This document shows, in pieces, positions 53,381 through 61,361 of a DNA stretch of 64,000 nt. The translations under genes were made by a program, and so were the position numbers. Source of the stretch: Metabacillus indicus LMG 22858 (lineage in GTDB: Bacteria; Bacillota; Bacilli; Bacillales; Bacillaceae); assembly GCF_000708755.2 (NCBI RefSeq), contig NZ_JGVU02000001.1, positions 186,001 through 250,000 of the forward strand, written 5' to 3'. Numbering within the stretch: position 1 is the stretch's first letter; each line of letters begins with the position of its first letter. The notes beneath the pieces are model-generated. The model did not search any database. It was not told where the DNA came from and was given only the letters and a program-made list of their open reading frames with translations.

Positions 53381-53407
53381 ATGAACCCATTTCATCACGA
53401 ACGATAA
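53381..53407 (+). CDS. 8-residue leader peptide ORF upstream of the methyltransferase
   Basis: ATG with AGGAG six bases upstream encodes MNPFHHER and stops. Upstream a TTGTGC/CATAAT pair with 17-bp spacing is a plausible promoter. Downstream, TCCTCC (53431-53436) is complementary to GGAGGA (53469-53474), the ribosome binding site of the methyltransferase. The layout resembles translational attenuators of antibiotic-inducible methyltransferases, but this is inference. Confidence 0.4.
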   Translation: MNPFHHER

Positions 53408-53480
53408 CAACACTTTGCATCAATCAGAGGTCCTCCCCAATTCATTGAATAAGCCATAAAAATGACAAGGAGGAAACAGG

Positions 53481-54227
53481 ATGAAGTTTAAGGAGTATAT
53501 GAAAGAAGTGGAAAGACCCTTCACAGGATGGGACTTTTCCTCCATCACAGAAACCGGAAGAATGCAGAGCGGTCTGCTCTCATGGTCTTACGGCAGCATG
53601 GCGCACGCCCTTATTTCTGATTCAGCATCGATGCTTGACATGGGTACAGGAGGCGGTGAATTTTTATCAAAACTGCAGCCGTTCCCTGCATCTGTTACTG
53701 CAACAGAAGGATATGAACCGAACGTTTCGGTAGCCAAAAACAAACTTGAGCCATTGGGCGTGACCGTTGTTCCCGTTGATAACGATTCAGAACTTCCTTT
53801 TCCTGACGGGACATTTGATTTGATACTGAACCAGCATGAATCCTTTGACCCTGAAGAAGTCAGCCGCATCTTAAAAGAGGGAGGGCTCTTCCTTACACAG
53901 CAGGTTGGCGGTGAGGATTGTCTCGGAATAAATGAGGCTCTTGGTGTAAAGCCAAATGAGGAATATCTTCAGTGGAATCTTTCGAACGCCGTGCATGGAC
54001 TAAAAGAAGCCGGCTTTACCATACTGTTTGCAAAAGAGGAGCATCCTTCTCAGCGTTTTTATGACATTGGGGCTCTCATCAATTATTTAAAGGCGATTCC
54101 TTGGCAGGTTCCGGATTTTGCCCCTGATCTTTTCAAAGAGCGGTTACTCATGATTCATAATGAGATTGCAGAAAAAGGCTATTTCGAAGTGAAGCAGCAC
54201 AGGTTTGCGGTGAAAGCTAGGAGATAA
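53481..54227 (+). CDS. class I SAM-dependent methyltransferase
   Basis: 248 residues. The SAM motif I is SMLDMGTGGGEFLSKLQPFP; motif II region is PVDNDSELPFPDGTFDLIL; no membrane segment. It is a methyltransferase_11-type enzyme with unknown substrate; the C-terminal half (YDIGALINYLKAIPWQVPDF) recalls small-molecule or RNA-methylating relatives. AAGGAGGA precedes the ATG and may be masked by an upstream anti-SD. Followed closely by the Ada gene. Confidence 0.8.
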   Translation: MKFKEYMKEVERPFTGWDFSSITETGRMQSGLLSWSYGSMAHALISDSASMLDMGTGGGEFLSKLQPFPASVTATEGYEPNVSVAKNKLEPLGVTVVPVDNDSELPFPDGTFDLILNQHESFDPEEVSRILKEGGLFLTQQVGGEDCLGINEALGVKPNEEYLQWNLSNAVHGLKEAGFTILFAKEEHPSQRFYDIGALINYLKAIPWQVPDFAPDLFKERLLMIHNEIAEKGYFEVKQHRFAVKARR

Positions 54228-54330
54228 TCCTTTAGGGTGAGAAAAATTGATGTTCATTTTTCTGGTTTTCGATTCGATTCCTTTTGATAAGATACTAGTA
54301 CCATTAGTCTTTATAAAGGAGAAAAACCAA

Positions 54331-55398
54331 ATGATACACGATCAAAAATTGATTGATCACTATTACAGCATGCTGGTTGAGAAAAATTCATCGTACGAGG
54401 GAACGTTCTTTGTCGGGGTAAAAACAACGGGCATCTTTTGCAGACCGACTTGTCCTGCGAAAAAGCCTTTAAAAGAAAACTGCGAGTTTTTCAAAACAGC
54501 TCAGGAAGCAGCGCTTGCTTCTTACAGGCCCTGCAAGAGATGTCATCCGCTCAGCACACCGAGCACGCTGTCGCCGGAAGTGAAAAAACTCGTTGCTGCT
54601 ATAGAGGAAAATCCGCAGCGAAAGTGGACAGACAAAGATTTTGATGAATTGTCTATTACTGCGCACACGGCCAGAAGGCAATTTAAGAAGCAGTTCGGCA
54701 TGACCTTTATCGAATACGCGCGTTCAAGGCGCCTCGGGATGGCTTTTCAGCACATTCGCAACGGAAAACCGTTGATTTACACTCAGCTCGACAGCGGCTA
54801 TGAATCAGGAAATGGCTTTCGGGACGCCTTTGCCAAAACAATGGGGGCGGTCCCGAAGAGAAACAGGGACATCCGGCTATTTACGGCAAAATGGATCGAA
54901 ACCAAGCTTGGTCCAATGGTTGCTGTTGCAGACGAAGATGTGCTGTATCTAGTTGAATTTGTAGACCGCCGGGGGTTGGAAAAAGAACTGGAGAACCTTA
55001 GGGCAAAGCACACTGCAGCCATCGTTCCTGGGACCAATTCGGTTCTTGAACAGATCGAACGTGAGCTGAACGATTACTTCGCGGGTAAATCTCTTACGTT
55101 TGAAACCCCCATATTTTGTGAAGCGGGCTCTGCTTTTCAGCAAAACGTCTGGAGGCTGCTGAGAGAAATTCCGCCAGGCGAAACGATCAGCTACAAGGAA
55201 CTCGCCATCCGGGCGGGCAATCCGAAAGGTTACAGAGCCGTCGCCCGGGCCAATGGCGCCAATCAGCTTTGCATTCTGATCCCATGCCACAGAGTGATAG
55301 CTTCTGACGGCGGTCTCGGCGGCTACGGAGGCGGGATTCAGCGAAAAGCATGGCTGCTTGAATGGGAGAGGGAGCATGCTGAGGCTGCGGTTAAGTAA
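54331..55398 (+). CDS. ada: bifunctional Ada protein: methylphosphotriester sensor/activator plus O6-alkylguanine-DNA alkyltransferase
   Basis: 355 residues from the ATG at 54331 (AAAGGAG upstream). The N-terminal Ada domain has all four zinc cysteines in TGIFCRPTCPAKKPL and YRPCKRCHP; the AraC helix-turn-helix is around residues 85-180; the C-terminal alkyltransferase has the active-site Cys in LCILIPCHRVIASDGG. This fusion is E. coli-like, whereas B. subtilis splits it into AdaA and AdaB. It repairs and senses methylation damage. Confidence 0.93.
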   Translation: MIHDQKLIDHYYSMLVEKNSSYEGTFFVGVKTTGIFCRPTCPAKKPLKENCEFFKTAQEAALASYRPCKRCHPLSTPSTLSPEVKKLVAAIEENPQRKWTDKDFDELSITAHTARRQFKKQFGMTFIEYARSRRLGMAFQHIRNGKPLIYTQLDSGYESGNGFRDAFAKTMGAVPKRNRDIRLFTAKWIETKLGPMVAVADEDVLYLVEFVDRRGLEKELENLRAKHTAAIVPGTNSVLEQIERELNDYFAGKSLTFETPIFCEAGSAFQQNVWRLLREIPPGETISYKELAIRAGNPKGYRAVARANGANQLCILIPCHRVIASDGGLGGYGGGIQRKAWLLEWEREHAEAAVK

Positions 55399-55407
55399 TA
55401 ATTTTAT

Positions 55408-55436
55408 GAAGAAGCTGCCTGGGCAGCTTCTTTTTT
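55408..55436 (+). terminator. terminator after ada
   Basis: GAAGAAGCTGCC and GGCAGCTTC form a strong stem followed by TTTTTT. Confidence 0.8.
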
Positions 55437-55490
55437 GCGATCTGAATTATGGCTGGTAAAGATGTAATTAGGAAGCGCCTGGAAGATTTA

Positions 55491-55582
55491 AAGTAAAGGC
55501 AGCAATTCGGCAAGTAAAGGTTGTGCATTTTCAACTAAAAGAGGCATTCTTTCAAGTAAAACAGTTGAGTGTGCAAGTAACA
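55491..55582 (+). repeat. degenerate 21-bp periodic repeat (5 units)
   Basis: AAGTAAA, with the variants AACTAAAA and AAGTAAC, recurs at 55491, 55512, 55533, 55554 and 55575, exactly 21 bp apart each time, with unrelated bases between. This is the main content of the 55437-55666 gap between ada and the VOC gene. Confidence 0.75.
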
Positions 55583-55666
55583 CCCGTTGACATCTCCCAT
55601 GAATAGCCTTAGCTTATACTTATGGAAGAAATTAACGAAACTATAATCGGAGAGAGGGATGTGCGA

Positions 55667-56044
55667 GTGAACTTATCGATGAAATACGTCATTTTGTATG
55701 TAACTGATTTCGAAAAATCATTGAATTTCTATCGTGATCAACTTGGTTTGAAGGTGAAAATGCAACAGGGAACATATGTTGAATTTCACACCGGGGCGAC
55801 AACTTTATCAATCAATACGCGTTAGTCCGTACAGGAACTAATTGGACTGGACATGCCCGAGACCGATGCGCCCCAGAGCTTTGAAGTTGGATTTACCGTT
55901 GAGAATGTTGAATCAACAATTGAAAAGCTGCGCAGCGCCGGCGTACCTGTAGTAAAGGAACCGACAGTCAAACCATGGGGACAAACCGTAGCCTATGTAA
56001 CAGATCCGGACGGTCATTATATTGAAATTTGCACGGCTATGTAA
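55667..56044 (+). pseudogene. VOC (glyoxalase-fold) gene interrupted by an in-frame TAG
   Basis: A 125-codon frame from a GTG (AGAGGG upstream) encodes a single VOC module: MKYVILYVTDFEKSLNFYRD at the start and VAYVTDPDGHYIEICTAM at the end. One TAG at 55823-55825 interrupts it between LSINTR and SVQELIGLD, where Glu would be expected, consistent with GAG to TAG. No other damage is visible in the frame, so the lesion looks recent, or is read through at low level. VOC proteins include glyoxalase and drug-resistance dioxygenase-like members; role unassigned. Confidence 0.8.
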
Positions 56045-56045
56045 C

Positions 56046-56085
56046 AAAAAGAGCGGTCACTGACAATTCAGCGGCCGCTCTTTTT
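56046..56085 (+). terminator. terminator after the VOC gene
   Basis: AAAAAGAGCGGTC and GGCCGCTCTTTTT pair with one G-T around a 14-base loop. Confidence 0.75.
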
Positions 56086-56154
56086 GTTCTATACCCGAAT
56101 GATTTTCCAGGGATAGGAAAGATTAAACCTATCAATCCTGTGAGGAGAAACGGT

Positions 56155-56619
56155 ATGCTCAATGACTTTATCATCTGGTCGTCGTTTATTGTTCCATGGC
56201 TGTCACTGTTTTTCTTGGACAAGCAAACCATCAAACGGTTCATGCCGGTCGCCATCTTTGCATCGCTCCTTGTAACGGTGCAGAATGAGCTCGCCTATAC
56301 ATACAAGTGGTGGGTGGTCAAAGAAACCATTTTGCCGCAGATTATTACCTATTTTCCGTTCGTTTACGGAGCATTTTTGGTCGGAACGATCTGGATTTTT
56401 TATTTCACCTTTGGAAACTTTAAGCTGTATTTGCTGATCAACCTTGCAATCGATGCTTTGTTTGCTTTTCCCTTGAATGAGTGGTTTGAGAGCCTTGGCC
56501 TGTATAAGCTTGTGAACTATACAAACTGGGAGATCTATTTGACCTTTACGCTCATGGCAGTGCTGATCTATCTCTATCAGCTCTGGCAGCAGGAAGTACT
56601 GAAGGGAGGACCGGAATAG
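56155..56619 (+). CDS. CBO0543-family membrane protein
   Basis: 154 residues from the ATG at 56155 (GAGGAG upstream). Four to five helices with FIVPWLSLFFLDKQTIKRFM near the start and a PLNEWFESLGLYKLVNYTNW block typical of the CBO0543 family. Function unknown. It converges with the TetR gene and shares a bidirectional hairpin. Confidence 0.75.
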   Translation: MLNDFIIWSSFIVPWLSLFFLDKQTIKRFMPVAIFASLLVTVQNELAYTYKWWVVKETILPQIITYFPFVYGAFLVGTIWIFYFTFGNFKLYLLINLAIDALFAFPLNEWFESLGLYKLVNYTNWEIYLTFTLMAVLIYLYQLWQQEVLKGGPE

Positions 56620-56628
56620 TCCTCCCTT
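56602..56628. terminator. bidirectional terminator
   Basis: AAGGGAGGAC and GTCCTCCCTT form a perfect 10-bp stem spanning the CBO0543 gene's stop; the TetR stop is at its far edge. Confidence 0.7.
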
Positions 56629-57221
56629 TAAAACGTGCAAATGGATTTCAAATGATACTGTAGCGCATCCATCATCTTCTGCTGCGGAAAAGAAACGGGA
56701 TGCAGCAAATGATGCATGGCTAGGCCATCGACCAGCACATGCAGCCTGACAGCTTCTTCATCCGGATCACACTCTTCTTTCAGCATCCCAAGATTAACGA
56801 GCAGCTGAATAATGGTGCCGATTCCTTCTTTCATTTCCAAGTAAACATCCTCGCTCAAAGCGCGCAGTTTTTCATCTACGAGTGTTTTAACGGAGAAAAC
56901 TAGCCATACCTCCATTTCCAGTCTTCTCTCATCATCAATTGGAAGCAGCTCCGAAATGGCCTCTTTTATAAGATCAATCGGATCCCCTTGATACGTTTTG
57001 GACATTGTCCGTTCTTTCACCCGTTCAGAAACAAGGTTCATGGAATATAAAAGCAGCTCAGATTGTGTGGAAAAGTAGTGCCTCAGGGCTCCTGCAGACA
57101 GACCGGTCGCCTGGGCAATTTTCCGGACCGTCGCCTGCTCGATGCCTTCTTCGGCAATCACTTTCCAAGTGGCTACTGCTATTTGCTGTTTTCGTTTATC
57201 ATGATCAATTATTTTTGGCAT
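56628..57221 (-). CDS. TetR-family regulator
   Basis: 197 residues from the ATG at 57221. The helix-turn-helix reads EQATVRKIAQATGLSAGALR followed by HYFSTQSELL; the C-terminal ligand domain is all helical. No Shine-Dalgarno sequence is visible, and a TATAAT -10 lies about seven bases from the ATG, so the mRNA may be leaderless. A 22-bp palindrome in the same place is a likely autoregulatory operator. It is divergent from a membrane protein gene. Confidence 0.8.
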   Translation of the reverse strand: MPKIIDHDKRKQQIAVATWKVIAEEGIEQATVRKIAQATGLSAGALRHYFSTQSELLLYSMNLVSERVKERTMSKTYQGDPIDLIKEAISELLPIDDERRLEMEVWLVFSVKTLVDEKLRALSEDVYLEMKEGIGTIIQLLVNLGMLKEECDPDEEAVRLHVLVDGLAMHHLLHPVSFPQQKMMDALQYHLKSICTF

Positions 57222-57228
57222 GTCTTTA

Positions 57229-57250
57229 TTATAACACAGTTGTATTATAA
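57229..57250. promoter_or_regulatory. TetR operator palindrome
   Basis: A 22-bp inverted repeat with TTATAA at each end and ACACAGTTGT in the centre; nine of eleven positions pair. It covers the TetR -10 and the -35 of the divergent promoter. Confidence 0.65.
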
Positions 57251-57268
57251 AAAACATTCTGCTAGTAT
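57240..57268 (+). promoter_or_regulatory. promoter of the divergent membrane protein gene
   Basis: TTGTAT -35 (57240-57245) and TAGTAT -10 (57263-57268) with a 17-bp spacer. Confidence 0.45.
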
Positions 57269-57305
57269 GAAGTCATACACTTGTGTTAAATAAGGGGGAG
57301 CTTAC

Positions 57306-57857
57306 TTGATTGGCTGGCTGATTATTGCATGTGAAATTGGATTTTGGATTTTTGTATTGGCAGGTCTAGGTGCAAGATATCTTTTAAAAAAGAAGAAACT
57401 TGGCGCATTTTTACTGATTTGTACGCCTGTTGTTGACCTGGTGCTGCTTGCAGCAACTGTGCTTGATTTGAAAAATGGTGCAACTGCCACAATGGTTCAT
57501 GGAATTGCGGCGATCTACATTGGCATAAGCATTGCTTATGGCCACAGCATGATTAAATGGGCGGACCGGCACTTTGCCTACAGATTTGCCAATGGGGAAA
57601 AACCCCCGAAGAAGGCTAAGTACGGAGCAGAACATGCGAAGCGTGAACGGGAGGGCTGGCTGAGACATCTCCTTGCATGGGGAATCGGCGCAGCCTTTCT
57701 TTTAGCGATTATTTTATATATCAACAATGGACAGCAGACAGATCAGCTGTTTAGAACACTGCAGATTTGGACGCTTGTCCTTGGCGTTGATTTTCTCATC
57801 AGCTTCAGCTACACGCTTTTTCCGAAAAAGATGGAGACGAAGGGAAGAGAGATGTAA
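57306..57857 (+). CDS. membrane protein under probable TetR control
   Basis: 183 residues from a TTG with GGGGGAG upstream. About five helices, with a basic cytoplasmic loop (EKPPKKAKYGAEHAKREREG) between helices 3 and 4. Similar in layout to YmcC-type Bacillus membrane proteins. It is the only gene on the far side of the TetR operator. Function unknown. Confidence 0.65.
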   Translation: MIGWLIIACEIGFWIFVLAGLGARYLLKKKKLGAFLLICTPVVDLVLLAATVLDLKNGATATMVHGIAAIYIGISIAYGHSMIKWADRHFAYRFANGEKPPKKAKYGAEHAKREREGWLRHLLAWGIGAAFLLAIILYINNGQQTDQLFRTLQIWTLVLGVDFLISFSYTLFPKKMETKGREM

Positions 57858-57862
57858 ATATA

Positions 57863-57897
57863 AAGGCGCACATTCTTCCTTGAATGGCGCCTTTTTT
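57863..57897 (+). terminator. terminator after the membrane protein gene
   Basis: AAAGGCGC and GCGCCTTT arms around a long loop are followed by T residues. Confidence 0.7.
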
Positions 57898-57958
57898 GCA
57901 TGATACAAATTGTCGCTTGCATAGGCATAATTAAAAGCTTTAAAAAGGGCTGATCAAC

Positions 57959-58150
57959 TTGAAGCGAAATCCATATGTTCCGCTCATTGCCGGACTGAGC
58001 CTGATTTTCTTCGTTTATGTGATCGTCACGACCATCAAGCATGTGAAAGTATATCTTGTCTACAGTTCGGGTCTTGGGCCGTTTATTCTTGGAGGGTTAA
58101 TACTTGCGGCAATATTGGTTCTGATTGTAAAGGGGAGCGGGTACAGGTAG
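57959..58150 (+). CDS. small two-helix membrane protein
   Basis: 63 residues from a TTG with AAGGGC upstream. Two helices (about 8-27 and 38-58) separated by a polar VKVYLVYSSGLGP loop, basic ends. No family recognised. Confidence 0.55.
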   Translation: MKRNPYVPLIAGLSLIFFVYVIVTTIKHVKVYLVYSSGLGPFILGGLILAAILVLIVKGSGYR

Positions 58151-58223
58151 TTTCTAAAAATGAAACTTTCTCTTACTGGAAACGTATATTCATTATACTT
58201 GTTTTCGGAAAGGAGACTGCTCT

Positions 58224-58391
58224 ATGGCAAACACAGGGGACATACTCTTTCAGCTTTTTACCTTTGCTATGGTATTCGGCATCCTGTCACTTATTTTTAA
58301 ATCTAGAAACACAACGAAAAAGCGAATCGATAAACTTGAAAAAGAGATCATTGAGCTAAAAGCATATATGCAGAAAGAAACAAATCAATGA
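58224..58391 (+). CDS. single-helix small protein with coiled-coil tail (DUF4083-like)
   Basis: 55 residues. ATG with AAAGGAG nine bases upstream. MANTGDILFQLFTFAMVFGI forms a membrane helix, then a basic turn and the helical tail RIDKLEKEIIELKAYMQKE. The layout matches DUF4083-type Bacillus proteins; function unknown. A terminator follows. Confidence 0.6.
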   Translation: MANTGDILFQLFTFAMVFGILSLIFKSRNTTKKRIDKLEKEIIELKAYMQKETNQ

Positions 58392-58400
58392 TTTTTTCAA

Positions 58401-58426
58401 AGCACCTGATTGTCTCATCAGGTGTT
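58401..58426 (+). terminator. terminator after the 55-residue gene
   Basis: AGCACCTGAT and ATCAGGTGTT pair around a six-base loop, then TTTG. Confidence 0.6.
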
Positions 58427-58646
58427 TTGTTCATTTCACCAAAGAAAATTGCGGCCCCTTTTGCGGATTCTGATAAAAAACTGCGGTGTTTTTGGTAAGT
58501 CCATCACGCTAAGTGTTTGGGGGATAGGCAGTAAGACTCATTAAAAAATGTGTCGAATTCTCAAACTGGGACTAATAGCTAATAGTTACGTTTGGTAAAT
58601 AGTGTTAAAATTTTGAGAGGAAAATCTATACAGAAGGTGCAAACCT

Positions 58647-59015
58647 TTGTCTTTATCAGCCCAAAACGCAAAGCTGCGTGACTTGGAAGAGAAACTGCAG
58701 AGGCTGCGTACATGCAGCAACCAATTGTCCGATCATCAGTATGACTTTTTCAGCAGCCGGCACCTCGCGGCAGAACCGGAGTTAACGTCTAATACGTGGT
58801 ACGGTGAGCTGTCCAATGAGTTTACTAGAATTCGGGAAAACGATATACAGCCGGCACATGAGGAGATTCACATGTCTCAATTTCGTGATGTATTCCAGGT
58901 GCTGGATCAAAAAATTCAGCAGATTATGACGGAGATTAACCATGTAAAAGCAGCCATTGCCTCACTTGAAGCAGAAGAGCGAAGAGAAGCATTGCTTTCG
59001 GAAAAAACCCGGTAA
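58647..59015 (+). CDS. YwqH-like (DUF5082) partner protein of an LXG toxin
   Basis: 122 residues, TTG start with AAGGTG upstream. All-helical and charged, with NTWYGELSNEFTRIREND carrying the WYG-type motif seen in ESX/WXG-like and DUF5082 proteins. Such proteins form helical complexes with LXG toxin N-termini for type VII secretion. First gene of a four-gene cassette. The 58427-58646 gap holds a probable TTAAAAT -10 near 58610 and nothing else clear. Confidence 0.8.
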   Translation: MSLSAQNAKLRDLEEKLQRLRTCSNQLSDHQYDFFSSRHLAAEPELTSNTWYGELSNEFTRIRENDIQPAHEEIHMSQFRDVFQVLDQKIQQIMTEINHVKAAIASLEAEERREALLSEKTR

Positions 59016-59030
59016 AGGGAGAGGAACGGA

Positions 59031-59312
59031 TTGGGAACGGAAATAAAAATCCATTACGGAGAAATAGAAGAAGCTTTATCCGCGATGAAAGCGGCTATAC
59101 AGGCTTTTCAGACAGATTTTCCGGCAGGCATCGGTGCGGGAAATGACCTTGAAGCGATAAAAAAGCTGAACGAAGTAAATGAAGCCTGTCAAAAAGCGAT
59201 GGAAACCTATAAAGAATTGCTGATTCTTAACGCAGACGCAACCCGGCAATCAGTCGATCAGATGAAAAAAGCAGACGAACATCTTTCCGCTGCGATCGCC
59301 GGAGGAAGGTGA
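59031..59312 (+). CDS. YwqI-like (DUF5344) partner protein of an LXG toxin
   Basis: 93 residues, TTG start after GAGAGGAACGG. Helical, with EIKIHYGEIEEALSAMKAAI at the start and a QMKKADEHLSAAI end. It matches the YwqI/DUF5344 class that stabilises LXG toxins as a second WXG-like partner. It lies 15 bases after the first partner and seven before the toxin, in the same operon. Confidence 0.8.
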   Translation: MGTEIKIHYGEIEEALSAMKAAIQAFQTDFPAGIGAGNDLEAIKKLNEVNEACQKAMETYKELLILNADATRQSVDQMKKADEHLSAAIAGGR

Positions 59313-59319
59313 GGAACGG

Positions 59320-61335
59320 ATGACACATGTACTTGATGCTGATGCCTTTCACTCGGCCATTGAAAAGACGAAAGAAAAAATAACGTCACAGACAGCGCAG
59401 ATCAAGCAGCTTGAAACAGCGGTAAAGGGAATCATTGATCTCGAAGATGCCTTCAGAGGCGAAGGCGGGGAAGCGATCCGCTATTTCTATGAGAAACATC
59501 ACCTCCCTGTCATGTCGAGCTACTCTGCCTTTCTCGCACACTATCAAACAACGCTCGACAGCATGAAAAAATCGCTTCATAACCTTGAGCCCTCCCGTTC
59601 GGGCTATATCCGCCGGAGTTTTCTTGACCAGCAGGTAGAGCAGGATTTAACCAGAGCGAGAGAGCGGACAAGCCAGCTGACAAACGAAGCGAACGCCACC
59701 ATTAACAGAGTCGCTGACATCGTAGCACTGCCGAAAATAGACGACACCTTCTTCGCTGAAATGGTGGAGAAAGCGAGACGAGAAAAAAATCAAACGAGCG
59801 AACAGCTCTCAGAATTTGACCATCGCCAAGCTTCTCTCCTGACAAACCTTGAGAATGAACTGCAGACGGTCGTAAAAAAAGTAAACGACTTGCAAAATCT
59901 CTTCCAGCCGGCTACTGTAAAAACAGATGGACAAGTCCAAGGGGCAAGCTGTGAAAAACCGGCCAACACAGATGTGAAAGAGGATAAAAATATCCTCCAA
60001 ATTATCGGAGATGTCTTTGTCGGAATAGCTGAAGGGATCTACCAGTTTGTCAGGGATCTCTTCGTAGGCATATCCGATCTGATCAACGCCATTCTCACGG
60101 ATTTCCCGGGACTGGTCATGGGCATCGTCAACGCCGTCATTCACATCGACGAAACCATCGGCGCCATGATAGGGGCCCTTGAAGCTGCATGGGAACGGGA
60201 CGTCATCAACGGCGACGCCCGCAGCAGAGCCCGGTTTTTCACCTACGGCATCGTTTCGGGCGTCGCCACCTACTATACACGCGCCCTAGACAAACTCAGC
60301 ACAGTCACCAAACTGAGCAAACTCGGAAAACTGGCTGAGGCAGAAAAACCAAAAAGCATTCCCTTCAACGTCATGGACACTGCAAAACTCAAAGACTATA
60401 TGAAGGAAAACGTCATAAAAGAAGCCCACCGCTACAAAAAACAGATCAGCGACTTTGTCCAGTCCAACCTGTTCAAAACCATCGTCAACATGAAAGCCCT
60501 CAGCAACCAGGCAGCGGACATCTTCAGGAAAGCCAAGCATGTGTTGAACCCTGAGAAGATTAACGTTCTTTTGAAGAAAACTTATGAGGATGTTGTGAAG
60601 GGGCCGCTGGTTCGGACGAAGATGGGGATTGGGCGGATAGTGGATGGGTTTTTGGATACCAAAATGGGTGAAGTGTTAGATGCCAGCGGTATGCCTATTC
60701 CTTTTATGATGCGCGATATAGTTGAAAATTCCCGAGAGTCATTCGTAAAAGCTAAGGATACGATTGTTAATGCTACTGAGAGTGTTGGGAAGGTTGTAGG
60801 AGATATAAGTGGTAAGATTGGTGAAGTATTTAAGACATCGAATAATATAAATACAAAAAAAATTGATGAATTTATTGAAGGTACTATACCTTTTGATAAT
60901 GTTGTTGATGATTTTGCAAGACTTTACAGCGAAAAGATTCAAACAAATAAAACTTGGTCATGGAATAAGTCATTTCATGGCGGTGAGCATTTAACAGCTC
61001 GTCAAAAAAAGTTGATCAAAGAAAAGGCTATCGCAGATGGTCTAATTCCCAATGTTAACATTATTAAAGCAGATGGGATGAGGTATGGATACGCTGATTT
61101 TAAAAATGCTGGACTTGTCGTAGAAACGAAAATTTTACCAGAAAAACTATGGTTGAAATCTGACGATGAACAATTTGAGTGGCTTGACAATGCAATTGGT
61201 GGAAGACCAGAAGGTATGACATGGCATCACACTGAAGTTCCTGGTACAATGGAACTGGTCCCTTTTGGAATACACAATATAACTATTCATAATGGCGGCA
61301 GATCAACAGGGTTGTGGGCAGATGCCCCGAGATAG
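59320..61335 (+). CDS. LXG-family polymorphic toxin with C-terminal WHH nuclease domain
   Basis: 671 residues. The LXG domain (about 1-205) begins VLDADAFHSAIEKTKEKITS and contains YEKHHLPVMSSY; a linker (KPANTDVKEDKNILQIIGDV) leads to a hydrophobic middle (about 230-310); the C-terminal about 100 residues carry MTWHHTEVPGTMELVPFGIH with NITIHNGG, matching the WHH branch of HNH/ENDO VII nucleases. Substrates would be nucleic acids of rival cells after type VII export. From about base 60540 the sequence becomes AT-richer, marking an exchangeable toxin tip. The adjacent SUKH protein is the likely immunity. Confidence 0.88.
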   Translation: MTHVLDADAFHSAIEKTKEKITSQTAQIKQLETAVKGIIDLEDAFRGEGGEAIRYFYEKHHLPVMSSYSAFLAHYQTTLDSMKKSLHNLEPSRSGYIRRSFLDQQVEQDLTRARERTSQLTNEANATINRVADIVALPKIDDTFFAEMVEKARREKNQTSEQLSEFDHRQASLLTNLENELQTVVKKVNDLQNLFQPATVKTDGQVQGASCEKPANTDVKEDKNILQIIGDVFVGIAEGIYQFVRDLFVGISDLINAILTDFPGLVMGIVNAVIHIDETIGAMIGALEAAWERDVINGDARSRARFFTYGIVSGVATYYTRALDKLSTVTKLSKLGKLAEAEKPKSIPFNVMDTAKLKDYMKENVIKEAHRYKKQISDFVQSNLFKTIVNMKALSNQAADIFRKAKHVLNPEKINVLLKKTYEDVVKGPLVRTKMGIGRIVDGFLDTKMGEVLDASGMPIPFMMRDIVENSRESFVKAKDTIVNATESVGKVVGDISGKIGEVFKTSNNINTKKIDEFIEGTIPFDNVVDDFARLYSEKIQTNKTWSWNKSFHGGEHLTARQKKLIKEKAIADGLIPNVNIIKADGMRYGYADFKNAGLVVETKILPEKLWLKSDDEQFEWLDNAIGGRPEGMTWHHTEVPGTMELVPFGIHNITIHNGGRSTGLWADAPR

Positions 61336-61361
61336 TTCACTCTAAAGTAAGGAGATAAACT

